DNA of 40,480 bases, taken from positions 1-40,480 of IMG/VR virus record IMGVR_UViG_3300034200_000774. One strand, written 5' to 3'. Shown here one piece after another: positions 29,228-38,909 of this stretch; the first letter of the stretch is position 1; the number at the start of each line of letters is the position of its first letter. The notes under the pieces were generated by a model. The model ran no database searches, was not told the DNA's origin, and worked only from the letters and a program-made list of their open reading frames with translations. This DNA comes from a virus. The position numbers and the translations under genes are program-made.

Positions 29228-31158
29228 TGGCACAAGAAGCACAGGCTGAAGGTGATGACATGTTCATCGGATTTGCAAGTCGTCTCGACCCTGCAAACCT
29301 ACAGCCTGGCATCTTGCAAGCGAGCTTCAACACTCGGCTGCAACGTGGCATTGCGCAGCCACGCAAGGGAACTAAGCGGTTGACCGAGACTGAACTCATC
29401 GGTTTAACGATGGTTGGCTCTGGCCTGTACGTTGACGCTGCCGGCCACGATAACATCGTCATGGTCTTCACGGACAGGCTATACCTGTACAAGCCAGCTC
29501 AAGGGCAGGATGCGGAAGAGTTGAGTCAACCTTATAGCTTTCCGGCAGGTCGTGTAATTGAAGCTGGCGGCATCTGTGACGTAGTGACGGCGCTGAACAA
29601 GGTGTATATCTTCCGCGGCAAGTACGACAAGACGACGTTTGTTGCTACTGAGTCGAATGGCAATATCCTCGACAATACGACTGGCACGATCACAATCACG
29701 ACGACGTTGCCGCATGGATACTCTACCGGCGACGAGGTCACTATCGGGCGCACAGACGGCTCAGATACAGCAGGACAGGCCGTTACTGGCAGCTACGTCA
29801 TCACGGTGACTGGCACGAACACGTTCACGTTTCAGTACACGAACAATACTGGCGTAACTTACGCTGCTCGGACTACACAGGCAGGCTGGAACGCTCGCCG
29901 TGGATTGCCACCGCTTGTATGGCAAGATGGACTTGCAGCAGTTACGTTTGCACAACAGAAGTTCACAATAGATGGGACTACAGTAACAGGAATCACACAG
30001 TCTGTGCCATGCGCTGACTTTGGCTTGTACTTCCAGAACCGGCTTATCCTTAAGTACGGCGACTACCAGATGCTCGTTAGTGACATCTTAAGCGAGCAAT
30101 GCGACACGACGCTGAACAACTTTGTCATCAATACTGGCGGGAATGACTCAATTGTAGGGGTACTGCCGTGGGTGCAAGACCAGTTCTTGGTCTTTATGAC
30201 CAACAGTATTTATGTTGTTTTTGTAGAGACTGACAACTTTAACATCAACTCGCCTCCCGGGGTTAACAGCAGCACGACAGTAGTAACGACTGAGATTGGC
30301 TGCTTGGCTAGACGTTCAATTGTAGCTGCCGGCCAGTTCGTGTTCTTCCTGTCTGCCAACGGCGTTCACATGCTGACGCCCCAGCTTGACCTAAAACTGC
30401 TAGGCAACACGCTGCCACTTAGCGAGCCGATTGCAGACTTCTTTGAGAGCGTTAACTACGATGCCGTTCAAAACTCGGTAGCGACCTATTACAGCAACCG
30501 TTTTTACATCGCGATGCCTACTGGCGCGGCGACTAGGAACGACAAGATCCTTGTATACAATACACTAAACCAGAACTGGGAGTCGATTGACTATTATCCT
30601 ACCGGCTTATTCTCAGATAACTTGATCTTGTCCGCGTATCTTAATCAACGCAGGTTAATGATCATCACCAACTTTGCCGGAGCTGGCCAGTACGGCGGAG
30701 TCTTTTTAACAGAAGAAGAGGCTGACGGTGACGAGTTCAACACGTCCAACGCAACTCCGGCGCTGCCCTTCAACCTGTTCCCAGCGTCCAGCCAGATCAC
30801 CGAGTCTACGCTAATCCCAAGCACGCAAAACTTCGTCCACATTCCTGCCTCTGTGAAGACTAGGGAGTACGCCTTTGGTGGTACGTCAGAGAAACGGTTT
30901 AGCCGAGGTGAGTTTACATTCAACAACGTCGCCAACGACTTTGTGCGACTCGACACGACTACTTACGACCCAGATGCTACCGAGACTGTCCTTGAGTACA
31001 GCTTTAGCGGCACCTCAGACGGAACCTTGCGACCCCGCATCGCTGCCCGAGGAACGTCGATAGCTTGCACGGTTAATTTTGTGGTTGGAAGACCAGCCTT
31101 GAAAAGTGTTGCTGTTTATGCTATAGCAGCAAATAGACCAATGATTTCTCAGGAGTAA
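29227..31158 (+). CDS. Tail nozzle/tubular-type structural protein
   Basis: A 643-residue beta-rich protein beginning with MFIGFASRLDPANLQPGILQ and RGIAQPRKGTKRL, an opening like podovirus tail tubular protein B/nozzle proteins (a G/N-rich 'all genes replaced by rules' start, then a propeller-like body). It contains VSDILSEQCDTTLNNFVINTG and a late KTREYAFGGTSEKRF. It probably forms the distal tube that carries DNA through the envelope. The assignment rests on length, order and N-terminal resemblance. Confidence 0.5.
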   Translation: MAQEAQAEGDDMFIGFASRLDPANLQPGILQASFNTRLQRGIAQPRKGTKRLTETELIGLTMVGSGLYVDAAGHDNIVMVFTDRLYLYKPAQGQDAEELSQPYSFPAGRVIEAGGICDVVTALNKVYIFRGKYDKTTFVATESNGNILDNTTGTITITTTLPHGYSTGDEVTIGRTDGSDTAGQAVTGSYVITVTGTNTFTFQYTNNTGVTYAARTTQAGWNARRGLPPLVWQDGLAAVTFAQQKFTIDGTTVTGITQSVPCADFGLYFQNRLILKYGDYQMLVSDILSEQCDTTLNNFVINTGGNDSIVGVLPWVQDQFLVFMTNSIYVVFVETDNFNINSPPGVNSSTTVVTTEIGCLARRSIVAAGQFVFFLSANGVHMLTPQLDLKLLGNTLPLSEPIADFFESVNYDAVQNSVATYYSNRFYIAMPTGAATRNDKILVYNTLNQNWESIDYYPTGLFSDNLILSAYLNQRRLMIITNFAGAGQYGGVFLTEEEADGDEFNTSNATPALPFNLFPASSQITESTLIPSTQNFVHIPASVKTREYAFGGTSEKRFSRGEFTFNNVANDFVRLDTTTYDPDATETVLEYSFSGTSDGTLRPRIAARGTSIACTVNFVVGRPALKSVAVYAIAANRPMISQE

Positions 31159-31161
31159 TAT

Positions 31162-31896
31162 ATGCCCGGCCAACAAATCCAAAAAGGAACGACATACGTC
31201 AATTACCCTACCCCAGGCGCGAACCAAGTGACTGCGGAGAACCTGAACGATCATGTCGATAACGCGATCCTGTTGCCGGGAGCCATCTCCGCACAGCTTG
31301 AGGACACGCCACAAGAGAACGATTACCTGTTAGCCGAAAGAACGGGGACTTTGTTTAGGTACACTATTGAGAGCATTAAGGATCTATTCGCGTCTATTTT
31401 TGTGCCGCTTTCCGGTGGCACGATGACTGGGCCGCTGGTGCTGGTGAACAGCACACCCTCCACGGCAGCTACAGCAGCCAGCAAAGGGTATGTGGACGCC
31501 ACAGCGGCGGCTACCGTGTTGTCTGGTCAAATCGTTATGTGGGGGACGTCTACGGTTCCGTCCGGCTGGCTGGAGTGCAACGGACAGTCTACTGCTGGCT
31601 ATCCTAATCTTATCACGTTATTTGGGACTAACCTTCCCGATTTGCGAGGTGAATTTATCCGTGGATGGGATAACGGCCGTGGAGTAGATGTCGATCGTGT
31701 GCTTTTGTCTGCTCAAGCGCAATCTGTCCAGCCGCATACGCACTCTTATACTATAACCAATTCCACTTCCAGCTCTGGGCAAGGTGGAGCTGGAACAGGG
31801 TCTATTCCATCGCAGGCTGGCGCAACCACAGGCTCAACGGGCACTGCCGAAACCCGTCCCCGCAACGTAGCCTTGATGTTCATCGTCAAAACCTAA
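31162..31896 (+). CDS. Tail fibre protein with phage tail collar domain
   Basis: A 244-residue protein. The N-terminal part resembles fibre linker (PLSGGTMTGPLVLVNSTP, SKGYVDATAAA). The C-terminal part is a tail collar domain: SGQIVMWGTSTVPSGWLECN, LPDLRGEFIRGWDNGRGVD, QPHTHSYTI and the end ETRPRNVALMFIVKT. Such domains form compact receptor-binding tips. An AGGAG six bases upstream of its ATG is a rare SD-like match, but it lies in the upstream coding sequence. Confidence 0.8.
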   Translation: MPGQQIQKGTTYVNYPTPGANQVTAENLNDHVDNAILLPGAISAQLEDTPQENDYLLAERTGTLFRYTIESIKDLFASIFVPLSGGTMTGPLVLVNSTPSTAATAASKGYVDATAAATVLSGQIVMWGTSTVPSGWLECNGQSTAGYPNLITLFGTNLPDLRGEFIRGWDNGRGVDVDRVLLSAQAQSVQPHTHSYTITNSTSSSGQGGAGTGSIPSQAGATTGSTGTAETRPRNVALMFIVKT

Positions 31897-32294
31897 TGAC
31901 CGTACAGGACTGGGAGCAACTCGTCGATACACTTTATGAACAATGCCGCAACCATATTCAGCTTCTGGGACAGGTATCCCGAGATGATGTGGATGGTTAT
32001 CTTAGTTTCTACGGCGTCCATGATAGCATTTATGTTGCTCGGCGGGACGGTAAGATTACAGGCGTCTCAACCACACATCCGGGCGTTAGCGACTTCAACT
32101 GGAAGTGGCGCAAGCAGGATGGCATCTGGACAATCCACATGGCTTGGGCAAGCGAGCCTGAGGCAGTTGGTGAAATGTTTGGTCAGTTTTTTCAACGTAA
32201 AGCACCTATCACGCAAGTTTGGGCATGGAGACACGACCACGCCACACAGATCACTCCTAAAAAACTAGAAAGACTTTTATATGGGCGGAGGTAA
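31896..32294 (+). CDS. Hypothetical protein, GNAT-like, in ejection-protein region
   Basis: A 132-residue protein (MTVQDWEQLVDTLYEQCRNH). The order of elements (IYVARRDGKITGVSTT strand pair, W..HMAWASEPEAVGEMFGQF, then TQVWAWRHDHATQITPKKLE) resembles the GNAT-like proteins encoded before internal virion proteins in podoviruses (T7 gp13-like position). No acetyltransferase activity can be claimed. It overlaps its neighbours at both ends (TAATG; 14 bp). Confidence 0.45.
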   Translation: MTVQDWEQLVDTLYEQCRNHIQLLGQVSRDDVDGYLSFYGVHDSIYVARRDGKITGVSTTHPGVSDFNWKWRKQDGIWTIHMAWASEPEAVGEMFGQFFQRKAPITQVWAWRHDHATQITPKKLERLLYGRR

Positions 32295-33141
32295 AACTCA
32301 AGTTGTATCGGCACCACCGGCTCCTAACTATCAGGAGTCCATGCGGTCTATTTTGCAGGCGCAGATTGAACTGGCTCCACAGATTTACGAGAGCGAAAAG
32401 ACTTATCAGCCTAAGTACCAGACCCTGCAAGATCAGATTGCCCAGCAGGCTGCTACTAGCCAGATCAACCTATACAAGCAGCTTCAGCCGTCTTACTCGC
32501 AGTTAGAGGAAGACTACATGAAGAGCCAGCAGGCAGCGCAGTTACGCGGCTTGCAGGAGCGGGCTCCAGAGTACATCCAAGCTTTCCAGCAGGCGCAAGG
32601 TGTTGGCGGAATCAACCAAGCTCTTCAAAAGTACACAGAGCAGAAGCTCGGAGGCTTGCAGGCTAACGGGGCAGCGTTGTCGCCAGAAGAACAGCGCATG
32701 CTCGACCAGCAGGCTAGAGCAGGCTACGCAGCGCGTGGAACGTCGCTGGGCGGGCAGAGCAACCTAGCTGAAGTGATGAACCGCTACAACGCACGTCAGG
32801 CTCGGGAACAGCAGCTTGTGGCCCTTGGCACAGGCTTGGGCGGCTACTTCCAGCAGCAGTCTGCTCCTGCGTTGACTTCATTCTATCAGCAGCCTATGTA
32901 CGCCGGTTCGTTTGGCGGTCAAGCTGCACAGAACGCAATGATGGCACAACAGCAGGCTGGCCCGCAGTACTTCAATCCTGAGTCGCAGACTGGCATGGGC
33001 TCGATCTACGGAGCTTACAATGCGCAGATGCAGTTGGCTGCTGGTACAGCTCAAGCCAACGCAGCTAGAAGCGCAGGTAAGATGGGCGCGCTAGGCTCAA
33101 TCGGTGGCGGATTGCTGATGGGAGCTGGAATGGCACTTTAA
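32281..33141 (+). CDS. Internal virion/ejection protein (Gln- and Ala-rich)
   Basis: A 286-residue protein rich in Gln, Ala, Gly and Tyr (QAQIELAPQIYESEKTYQPK), with a C-terminal glycine-rich hydrophobic segment (GALGSIGGGLLMGAGMAL). Such composition and ending are usual for small ejection proteins that leave the capsid with DNA and insert in the envelope. It is followed directly (TAATG) by the PP-loop gene. Confidence 0.6.
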   Translation: MGGGKTQVVSAPPAPNYQESMRSILQAQIELAPQIYESEKTYQPKYQTLQDQIAQQAATSQINLYKQLQPSYSQLEEDYMKSQQAAQLRGLQERAPEYIQAFQQAQGVGGINQALQKYTEQKLGGLQANGAALSPEEQRMLDQQARAGYAARGTSLGGQSNLAEVMNRYNARQAREQQLVALGTGLGGYFQQQSAPALTSFYQQPMYAGSFGGQAAQNAMMAQQQAGPQYFNPESQTGMGSIYGAYNAQMQLAAGTAQANAARSAGKMGALGSIGGGLLMGAGMAL

Positions 33142-33983
33142 TGAATACTGTTCACGCCATAGATACGATTAAAAAGGCACTTGGCCGGGCCAGGCGTCCC
33201 GCTGTTCTATGGAGTGGCGGCAAGGACTCTACTGTGCTGTTGGATTTATGTTTGACCGTCAGACCGGACATCGAGGTAATTCACTTCAAGCTGCCTTTCT
33301 TGTCACACAAGTACAAGCATCACCATGAAGTGCAGGAAGAGCTTAAGCTAACCGTCCATGACTGGGTTCCTGCGTCGATTGCACTAACACACGGGAATGA
33401 CCGTATTGACGTTTGTGAGACGTATTCACTCGGAACCGGGCAGCTAAAAGTCATGCGCGGCACAGAGATGATGGACTTAACAAAGCCTTGGGTGTGTGGC
33501 AAAGAGTGGCTGCATAGGCCAAAGGCAAATGTTGTTAACGACTTTGATGTACTGTTCTGTGGGCATAAAAGCAGTGATGAAGATCCATTGACTGGCCAGA
33601 TTCCACTAATGGTGGACATGAAGCTTATAGGCAACGGCACAGAGATGTGGTTCCCGCTTCGTGAGTGGACTGACGAAGATGTTTCTCTGCACATCACATC
33701 AAACAGCATCAAGTACGACCAGAACAGGTATGACTCGGACGTTGTGTCGCGCCCGGACAAGCACATGAACAGCGACTACGTCCATGCCTGCTTCCGCTGC
33801 ATTGATCGCAGAGAATCTGCATTTGTGCATTGCCCAAAGCTAAAGATCGACGTAGAGAACCTGCATGAGCATGTCCTCCACGAAGAACCAGTCAGCCCAT
33901 ACTGCAACATGCGAACTGGATTGCCAAAAGTGCGGAGCGTGTTGCAGCCACAAGGCCAGTTGGCCGATTCTGCGAAAGGATAG
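33141..33983 (+). CDS. PP-loop ATP pyrophosphatase, PAPS-reductase family
   Basis: A 280-residue protein with the N-type pyrophosphatase loop SGGKDST at residues 25-31, then DLCLTVRPDIEVIHFKL. The overall layout matches the phosphoadenosine-phosphosulfate reductase family. The C-terminal region has a Cys cluster (ACFRCIDRRESAFVHC) but not the classical ECGLH reductase motif. Members act in sulfate reduction, tRNA thiolation or DNA sulfur modification, so the substrate is open. It interrupts a run of virion-protein genes and overlaps the next gene by 119 bp in another frame. Confidence 0.75.
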   Translation: MNTVHAIDTIKKALGRARRPAVLWSGGKDSTVLLDLCLTVRPDIEVIHFKLPFLSHKYKHHHEVQEELKLTVHDWVPASIALTHGNDRIDVCETYSLGTGQLKVMRGTEMMDLTKPWVCGKEWLHRPKANVVNDFDVLFCGHKSSDEDPLTGQIPLMVDMKLIGNGTEMWFPLREWTDEDVSLHITSNSIKYDQNRYDSDVVSRPDKHMNSDYVHACFRCIDRRESAFVHCPKLKIDVENLHEHVLHEEPVSPYCNMRTGLPKVRSVLQPQGQLADSAKG

Positions 33984-34206
33984 ATCCGATGCAGTTAACA
34001 TCCCCAAAGAGTACATCCGCGATGATCTGCCACTGCTTAAGTGCGTTGGAGCTCGCTGTATTGCGCTTTCGGGGATTGTTGGGCAGAAAGTTTCGTGTAC
34101 AATCTATGAACATAGACCGCTTGCCTGCCAGCGGTTTGAGAAAGGCAGTCCTCTTTGTTTAGAAGCTAGAACCAAATTTTATGGCAAGACCTCGCGAACT
34201 CTTTAA
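33865..34206 (+). CDS. YkgJ-family cysteine-cluster protein
   Basis: A 113-residue protein with CQKCGACC (Cys20, 23, 26, 27), then LKCVGARCIAL and SCTIYEHRPLACQRFEKG...CLEAR, the YkgJ-family (putative Zn/Fe-S binding) signature. Nine or more Cys residues could hold a metal cluster. The first ~39 codons, including the main Cys motif, overlap the end of the PP-loop gene in a different frame. Starts at 33865 (MSMSS) or 33871 are possible. Overlap and pairing suggest it works with the PP-loop enzyme, for example as its redox or cluster partner; this is inference. Confidence 0.75.
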   Translation: MSMSSTKNQSAHTATCELDCQKCGACCSHKASWPILRKDRSDAVNIPKEYIRDDLPLLKCVGARCIALSGIVGQKVSCTIYEHRPLACQRFEKGSPLCLEARTKFYGKTSRTL

Positions 34207-34777
34207 CACACCAGCGCCACAAGCGATGAGCTTGATGGGCCAAGGCATTGCTGACGCTTACGCTAACGTGGGCCAAATTGAAGGGCGGGGCTACGCTGCA
34301 CTCGGGGAAAGTATTGCCAAGGGCATTACTGGAGCAGCCAGCGCAGTTGCTGGGTACGCAAAAGAGCAAAAGCAGATTGAGTCGCAAAATAAAGCATACG
34401 ACAACCTGTTCAAGAACCCACTAGTTCAGAACATGTTCTTTCAAGATAAACAAGGCCCAGAAGGTGTGATTACCGCAAAAGAACAAGCCAGTCAATTTCT
34501 TGCGCAGACTGCTGACATGAAGCCATCGGAGAAGAACATGTTCTTTAACACGATTGTGCCTCCGGCTATCGGGCAGTACTACAAGATGCAGCAGCTTCAG
34601 GCGGAACAAACTGGAGCCATGGGTCGTGCGATGGTTGGCGTTGGCCCGCAGTATGCGCAGCTTGAGGAGCAGAGGAGGCAGCGTTTAGCCGAACAAGAGA
34701 GATACAAGGGTGTAAATGCCAAGATCGATGAATTTAGATCAAGCCTAGGGTCATTCAGAGGCATGTTTTCACAGTAG
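34181..34777 (+). CDS. Internal virion protein candidate
   Basis: A 198-residue Ala/Gln-rich helical protein (RPRELFNTPAPQAMSLMGQG). It is typical in composition for podovirus ejection proteins and lies between the YkgJ gene and a larger helical protein. It overlaps the YkgJ stop by 26 bp. No specific family recognised. Confidence 0.5.
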   Translation: MARPRELFNTPAPQAMSLMGQGIADAYANVGQIEGRGYAALGESIAKGITGAASAVAGYAKEQKQIESQNKAYDNLFKNPLVQNMFFQDKQGPEGVITAKEQASQFLAQTADMKPSEKNMFFNTIVPPAIGQYYKMQQLQAEQTGAMGRAMVGVGPQYAQLEEQRRQRLAEQERYKGVNAKIDEFRSSLGSFRGMFSQ

Positions 34778-34788
34778 TCCAACAACGT

Positions 34789-35769
34789 ATGGCATCACTA
34801 TCTGATTACTTTCTAGAGCTTTTCCCAGAAAAGCCATCCAAACAGGCGCGGCAGATGGCGTCTGACACGCAGTTCCTTCAGCAGACTCCACCGCAAGAAC
34901 AGCCTGCCGGTGGCCCTGGCACTGTGTCCGTGCTTAGCATGGAACCCACACCTGCACAGCCACAGCAACAGGCTGCACTCGTAGCGTTCCCATTTGACGA
35001 GTTTGCAAGTAAGGCATCAAAGGCGCAAGAGGCTAGAAGGATGCTCACATCTCAGATTAACTCGATTGTGCTGTCTGCGCCAAAAGACATGCGCGATGAC
35101 CTGCGTAAATCGCTAGAAAGTGAGATTGACTTTATTCCCAAAGAAACGCCAACTCCAGAGTCGTTTTTTAAACAAAACCCGATATTGGTTGAGCGGTCTA
35201 AGGACTTGTCTCAAAGAGCAATGCTTAGGTCTAAAACAACATCTGACGCTAGGTCGATTGTTGATTTGATTGACTCTACATTTGCAAATTTGCCTAAAGA
35301 CCCAGAAAAGCAGCGCACATATTTGGCTAACTTCTCTAAAGAACTTTTGTCTCAAGGTAAAACTTATAACCAGATGATGAGTGATACGCCGGATGCCTTG
35401 TCAGAAGGTGAAGCTCGGCGTGTTATGCCAAGTCTTGAATCATCATTTGTAAATCTTTCAAACCTATTTGAGATGGGTAAAGATACCCTTCAAGGCATAA
35501 ATGCTGTAAAGAACGGCGTTAATCTTTACAAAAAACAAGTTCAGGATATGCATGATGTAATGATCAGAAGAAACATTGCTGATTATAACAATTTTGCTCA
35601 AAGCACTAACCCTGAAATTGCAAATCAACTTGGGTTTAATGCTGATAAGTTAAAGGCATACAATCCTGCAATGCAGATGCAGGTGATCAGCAGAAAGAAC
35701 CCGGTTGGATCTAGTAGGGAAGATTTGATCAGAGAAGCTGAACGCAGGGGACTTTTTAAGACTAAGTAA
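34789..35769 (+). CDS. Virion-associated helical protein
   Basis: A 326-residue protein with a Pro/Gln-rich N-terminal region (QQTPPQEQPAGGPGTVSVLS) and a long helical remainder. The 3' two-thirds is clearly AT-rich (~35160-35700) compared with the 5' part, suggesting a recombination joint near codon 120. Position between ejection-type proteins suggests an internal virion component. Confidence 0.5.
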   Translation: MASLSDYFLELFPEKPSKQARQMASDTQFLQQTPPQEQPAGGPGTVSVLSMEPTPAQPQQQAALVAFPFDEFASKASKAQEARRMLTSQINSIVLSAPKDMRDDLRKSLESEIDFIPKETPTPESFFKQNPILVERSKDLSQRAMLRSKTTSDARSIVDLIDSTFANLPKDPEKQRTYLANFSKELLSQGKTYNQMMSDTPDALSEGEARRVMPSLESSFVNLSNLFEMGKDTLQGINAVKNGVNLYKKQVQDMHDVMIRRNIADYNNFAQSTNPEIANQLGFNADKLKAYNPAMQMQVISRKNPVGSSREDLIREAERRGLFKTK

Positions 35770-35770
35770 T

Positions 35771-38700
35771 ATGGCTGACATTTCGCAGTTAAGTGACGCA
35801 CAGTTAATCTCGCTGCTTGGTGACTTTGAGGCCGAGCGGGAAGCTGCTATGCCTAAGTCTGGCTTTCAGGCTGGGTTTGCCAAGGCAACTGGCGTTACTA
35901 ACCTTGCTGGCTTTGGAGAGACGCCAAAAGAGATATTTGACACTGCCGTCTCCGAGGGCTTGCTTTCGCCTACATTCACGCCATCTGAAGACACAGACCC
36001 TGAGTTTGCACAGGCATGGAATGCCTACAAGCAGGAGATGCAGCCTAGCGCACTTGGCGCTGCATACCGGGGCGCAACACGAGCGATCATCCCCACGCTA
36101 GGCGCGATTGGTGGCGGCGCACTAGGCTCGATGGCTCCCATTCCGCTGGCAGGCACGATTGCAGGTGGCATGGCAGGATCTGCCGCTGGTTCAGCTTTGC
36201 AGGAAAGCATGATGCCAATGTCTTCCGAAGAGCGTGCACAAGCTAACTTTGACGCTGCATCGGCAGGAACTCGTTACTCAAGACTTGCAGGTGAAGTTGT
36301 GCCTCAGTTTATGGTAGCCAAGGTTCCTGTGTCAAAGATAGGCGCAGCATTAGCCGGTGACATCCAAGTCGGTAAAGCACTAGCTAAAAGCGCGGGCATC
36401 GGCGCAGGCGTAGGCGCAGGGGTGTCAATTGCAGGCAGTGCAGTGCGAGGCGAGTTACCTGACCTTGAGCGACTGGCGTTCGACACGCTCACTGGCGCTG
36501 TGCTTGAGCCAACCAAGTTTGGACAAAGGTTGTTTGATCCAAAAGCTAGACAGGAGATCGCTGCCCGCCAGGCTGCTGGCAATGTCATGGACAGGTTTGT
36601 CAGCGACAAGGACAAGGCTGTCGCCAAACTTGCAAGAGCCGGTGAAGTCATAGGAGAAGGTGTGCGTCCGCTAAGTGGCGACGTTGTAGGTGACGAGGGA
36701 TTCCTTGGCCTTCAACAGGCTCTACGCAACCGCGAGGCTATGCTTAGAAACATCGACCAAGCTAGTGCAGAAGCTTTAGCTAAGAAGGTTGATGTTACAC
36801 TTGAGCCGTCTGCCGTCTCTCCAGTAAGGACACAAGAGATTTTTACGGAACAAAACCAAAAGCTGCTTACTAGTGCGCAAGATGCTTTTGATGGCTTGAT
36901 AAAACAGGGCGATGTCAATTCAGCAAACATCTTGCGTCAAGCACAGGAGAAGGCGATAGAGGAAGTAAGGCTGGTTGAGCAGGGTGTGCGCACTGCTGAA
37001 TCAGCAAACGCAATCATAGCTAATGCGCTAAACGCTGCTGAAGCGGACATTTCATCTCGCCGAGGAGCGCAGACAGAAGTTAATAAGGTTGTTCGTAATG
37101 CTCTCAACTCAGAATTTCAAGAGTCAAAAGAGTATGCGAAGTCTTTATACCAACAACTTGAAACGGGTGGGTTAATTACAACATTTGAAAAAGGACGTGA
37201 AGCGGCTGCAAAAGTCAAAGGTGAAATTCCAGAAATGGATTCACTGCCACCGAAAATTAAGGACTTTTTTACTACATACAAGGGACAGGAAAAGCCAGCT
37301 TCTGAGCTAATTAATGTACTGCAATCTATCTCTGGGGCCATTTCCGAACAAAGCGGGCCGGGAGGAAACAGTAATACAGCAAGGCTGCTTAACGATGTTA
37401 AACAGGGCATTGAACTAGACCTCAATGAACTTGGCAATTTGTCCGTTGATTTAAAGTCTGCAATTGCAAATTATAAAATTCATGCAGACAAATACCTTAA
37501 CGACGTTTCAGGACGAGTGCTCAAAGGTGGCGTGTATCCATCTCAAACAATTGAAGCTTACGCCACTTCAGATGAAGGTCTTCGGCAACTTAGATTGGCA
37601 GCAAATGCTGAAAAACGACCAGAAGTAGTCAAGGCAGTTGGAGACTGGATCTATGGACAGATGCTTGATTCTGTGCGGGCAAATCCATCCGCAAAGGCAA
37701 TTCAAAACTGGGTAAACGGCAAAAGCGGCAGGACGCTACTGGATGTTTTCCCGGAGGTTTACGAAGCAAAGATTGCTCCAGAACTAGCTGCTTTAACCGC
37801 AGCCGAAAAGCAAAAGTCTGTTGCAGAGCTTAAGCTTTCCAAGGCAAAGGAAAAGTCAATCGAAACAAAGAAGCTTGCGGTTGAAGACATCAAGGAAGCA
37901 AGAGCTGAATCGTTAAGGGTAAAGGGCGAGGCTAAGGCAGAAGCTCAAGTAAGGTTCCAAGACGAGAAGAAGGCCGTGCAGGCTAGTCAGGCTGCTCAGT
38001 ACATTGGCGCAGCTCCAGAGTCAGCGATAGGCAAGGTGCTTAACAGCGATAACGCTGTGGTATACATGGAAGAACTGATTACTAGGGCCGCGCAAGATCC
38101 AAGCGGAGATGCAATTGAAGGACTTAAGAACGCTCTTAAGAACTACCTCAATACGGTGCTGCGTAGGACTGGTGAAGTGGCGTCAACCGAGAACGCAATT
38201 AAGCCGATCTCTAAAGCGGACCTTTCACTTTCATTTGATAAGCTCAACAAGTACTTGGGTGAAGGGGCGCAAAGATCAGCAGTTGAGGTATTGTTTGGAA
38301 AAGGATCACAAGAGCTTCAAGCCTTAGACAAGGCTCGCAGGCAAATTGAGTTGTATGCTCGCCGTAAACGTGCGGCTGGTGGCCAATCAGTCACAAGTCT
38401 CAACCAAATGCTCGCAGGCGACCTCGATATTAGCTTGGCCGAAAACACGCTTGGTGTGCTTGGTAGGCTTACTGGAGCGGTGCTTCCTGCTGACATTAAG
38501 AAGTTAACCGGGCCAATGTCCAACATGACAGACTTGTTCCGTGGTATGTGGCGCGGTGATGTCGCAAAGAAGGCGCAGGGTATGCTTGTTAACGCGATGA
38601 TCGACCCGCAAGCTGCCATCGAGCTACTGCGCCCCTTGAACCAACAGTCACTGCCTCGCATCAAGTCCTGGTTGCGTATATATCCGCAATCTGGCGCGAG

Positions 38701-38905
38701 TCTGCCATTCAATGAGATAAACTCCAATGAGCAGCAGTTGCCGAGTGGAAACGTCACAACTGACAATTTTACCGGCTACAGGATTGTGGAGACTGGCAAA
38801 AACAATTTTAGGCTTTACAACGACAGAAAGCAGCTTGAAGGCGTGTATACTTCTGGAATAGAAGCTAAACGAGCAGCAGTCCGAAAAGCATTTGGATCTA
38901 AATAA
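35771..38905 (+). CDS. Large internal virion/DNA ejection protein
   Basis: A 1044-residue protein, the largest in the ejection cluster. Residues ~85-150 hold Gly/Ala-rich hydrophobic segments (IIPTLGAIGGGALGSMAPIP; LAGTIAGGMAGSAAGSAL) and a second set lies near 205-225 (GIGAGVGAGVSIAGSAV). These are suited to forming a channel through the envelope. The rest is long helices with coiled-coil stretches (KAKEKSIETKKLAVEDIKEA). No lytic transglycosylase motif was seen. It is comparable in place and size to podovirus gp16-like proteins, but the link is by position. Confidence 0.6.
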   Translation: MADISQLSDAQLISLLGDFEAEREAAMPKSGFQAGFAKATGVTNLAGFGETPKEIFDTAVSEGLLSPTFTPSEDTDPEFAQAWNAYKQEMQPSALGAAYRGATRAIIPTLGAIGGGALGSMAPIPLAGTIAGGMAGSAAGSALQESMMPMSSEERAQANFDAASAGTRYSRLAGEVVPQFMVAKVPVSKIGAALAGDIQVGKALAKSAGIGAGVGAGVSIAGSAVRGELPDLERLAFDTLTGAVLEPTKFGQRLFDPKARQEIAARQAAGNVMDRFVSDKDKAVAKLARAGEVIGEGVRPLSGDVVGDEGFLGLQQALRNREAMLRNIDQASAEALAKKVDVTLEPSAVSPVRTQEIFTEQNQKLLTSAQDAFDGLIKQGDVNSANILRQAQEKAIEEVRLVEQGVRTAESANAIIANALNAAEADISSRRGAQTEVNKVVRNALNSEFQESKEYAKSLYQQLETGGLITTFEKGREAAAKVKGEIPEMDSLPPKIKDFFTTYKGQEKPASELINVLQSISGAISEQSGPGGNSNTARLLNDVKQGIELDLNELGNLSVDLKSAIANYKIHADKYLNDVSGRVLKGGVYPSQTIEAYATSDEGLRQLRLAANAEKRPEVVKAVGDWIYGQMLDSVRANPSAKAIQNWVNGKSGRTLLDVFPEVYEAKIAPELAALTAAEKQKSVAELKLSKAKEKSIETKKLAVEDIKEARAESLRVKGEAKAEAQVRFQDEKKAVQASQAAQYIGAAPESAIGKVLNSDNAVVYMEELITRAAQDPSGDAIEGLKNALKNYLNTVLRRTGEVASTENAIKPISKADLSLSFDKLNKYLGEGAQRSAVEVLFGKGSQELQALDKARRQIELYARRKRAAGGQSVTSLNQMLAGDLDISLAENTLGVLGRLTGAVLPADIKKLTGPMSNMTDLFRGMWRGDVAKKAQGMLVNAMIDPQAAIELLRPLNQQSLPRIKSWLRIYPQSGASLPFNEINSNEQQLPSGNVTTDNFTGYRIVETGKNNFRLYNDRKQLEGVYTSGIEAKRAAVRKAFGSK

Positions 38906-38909
38906 CACT

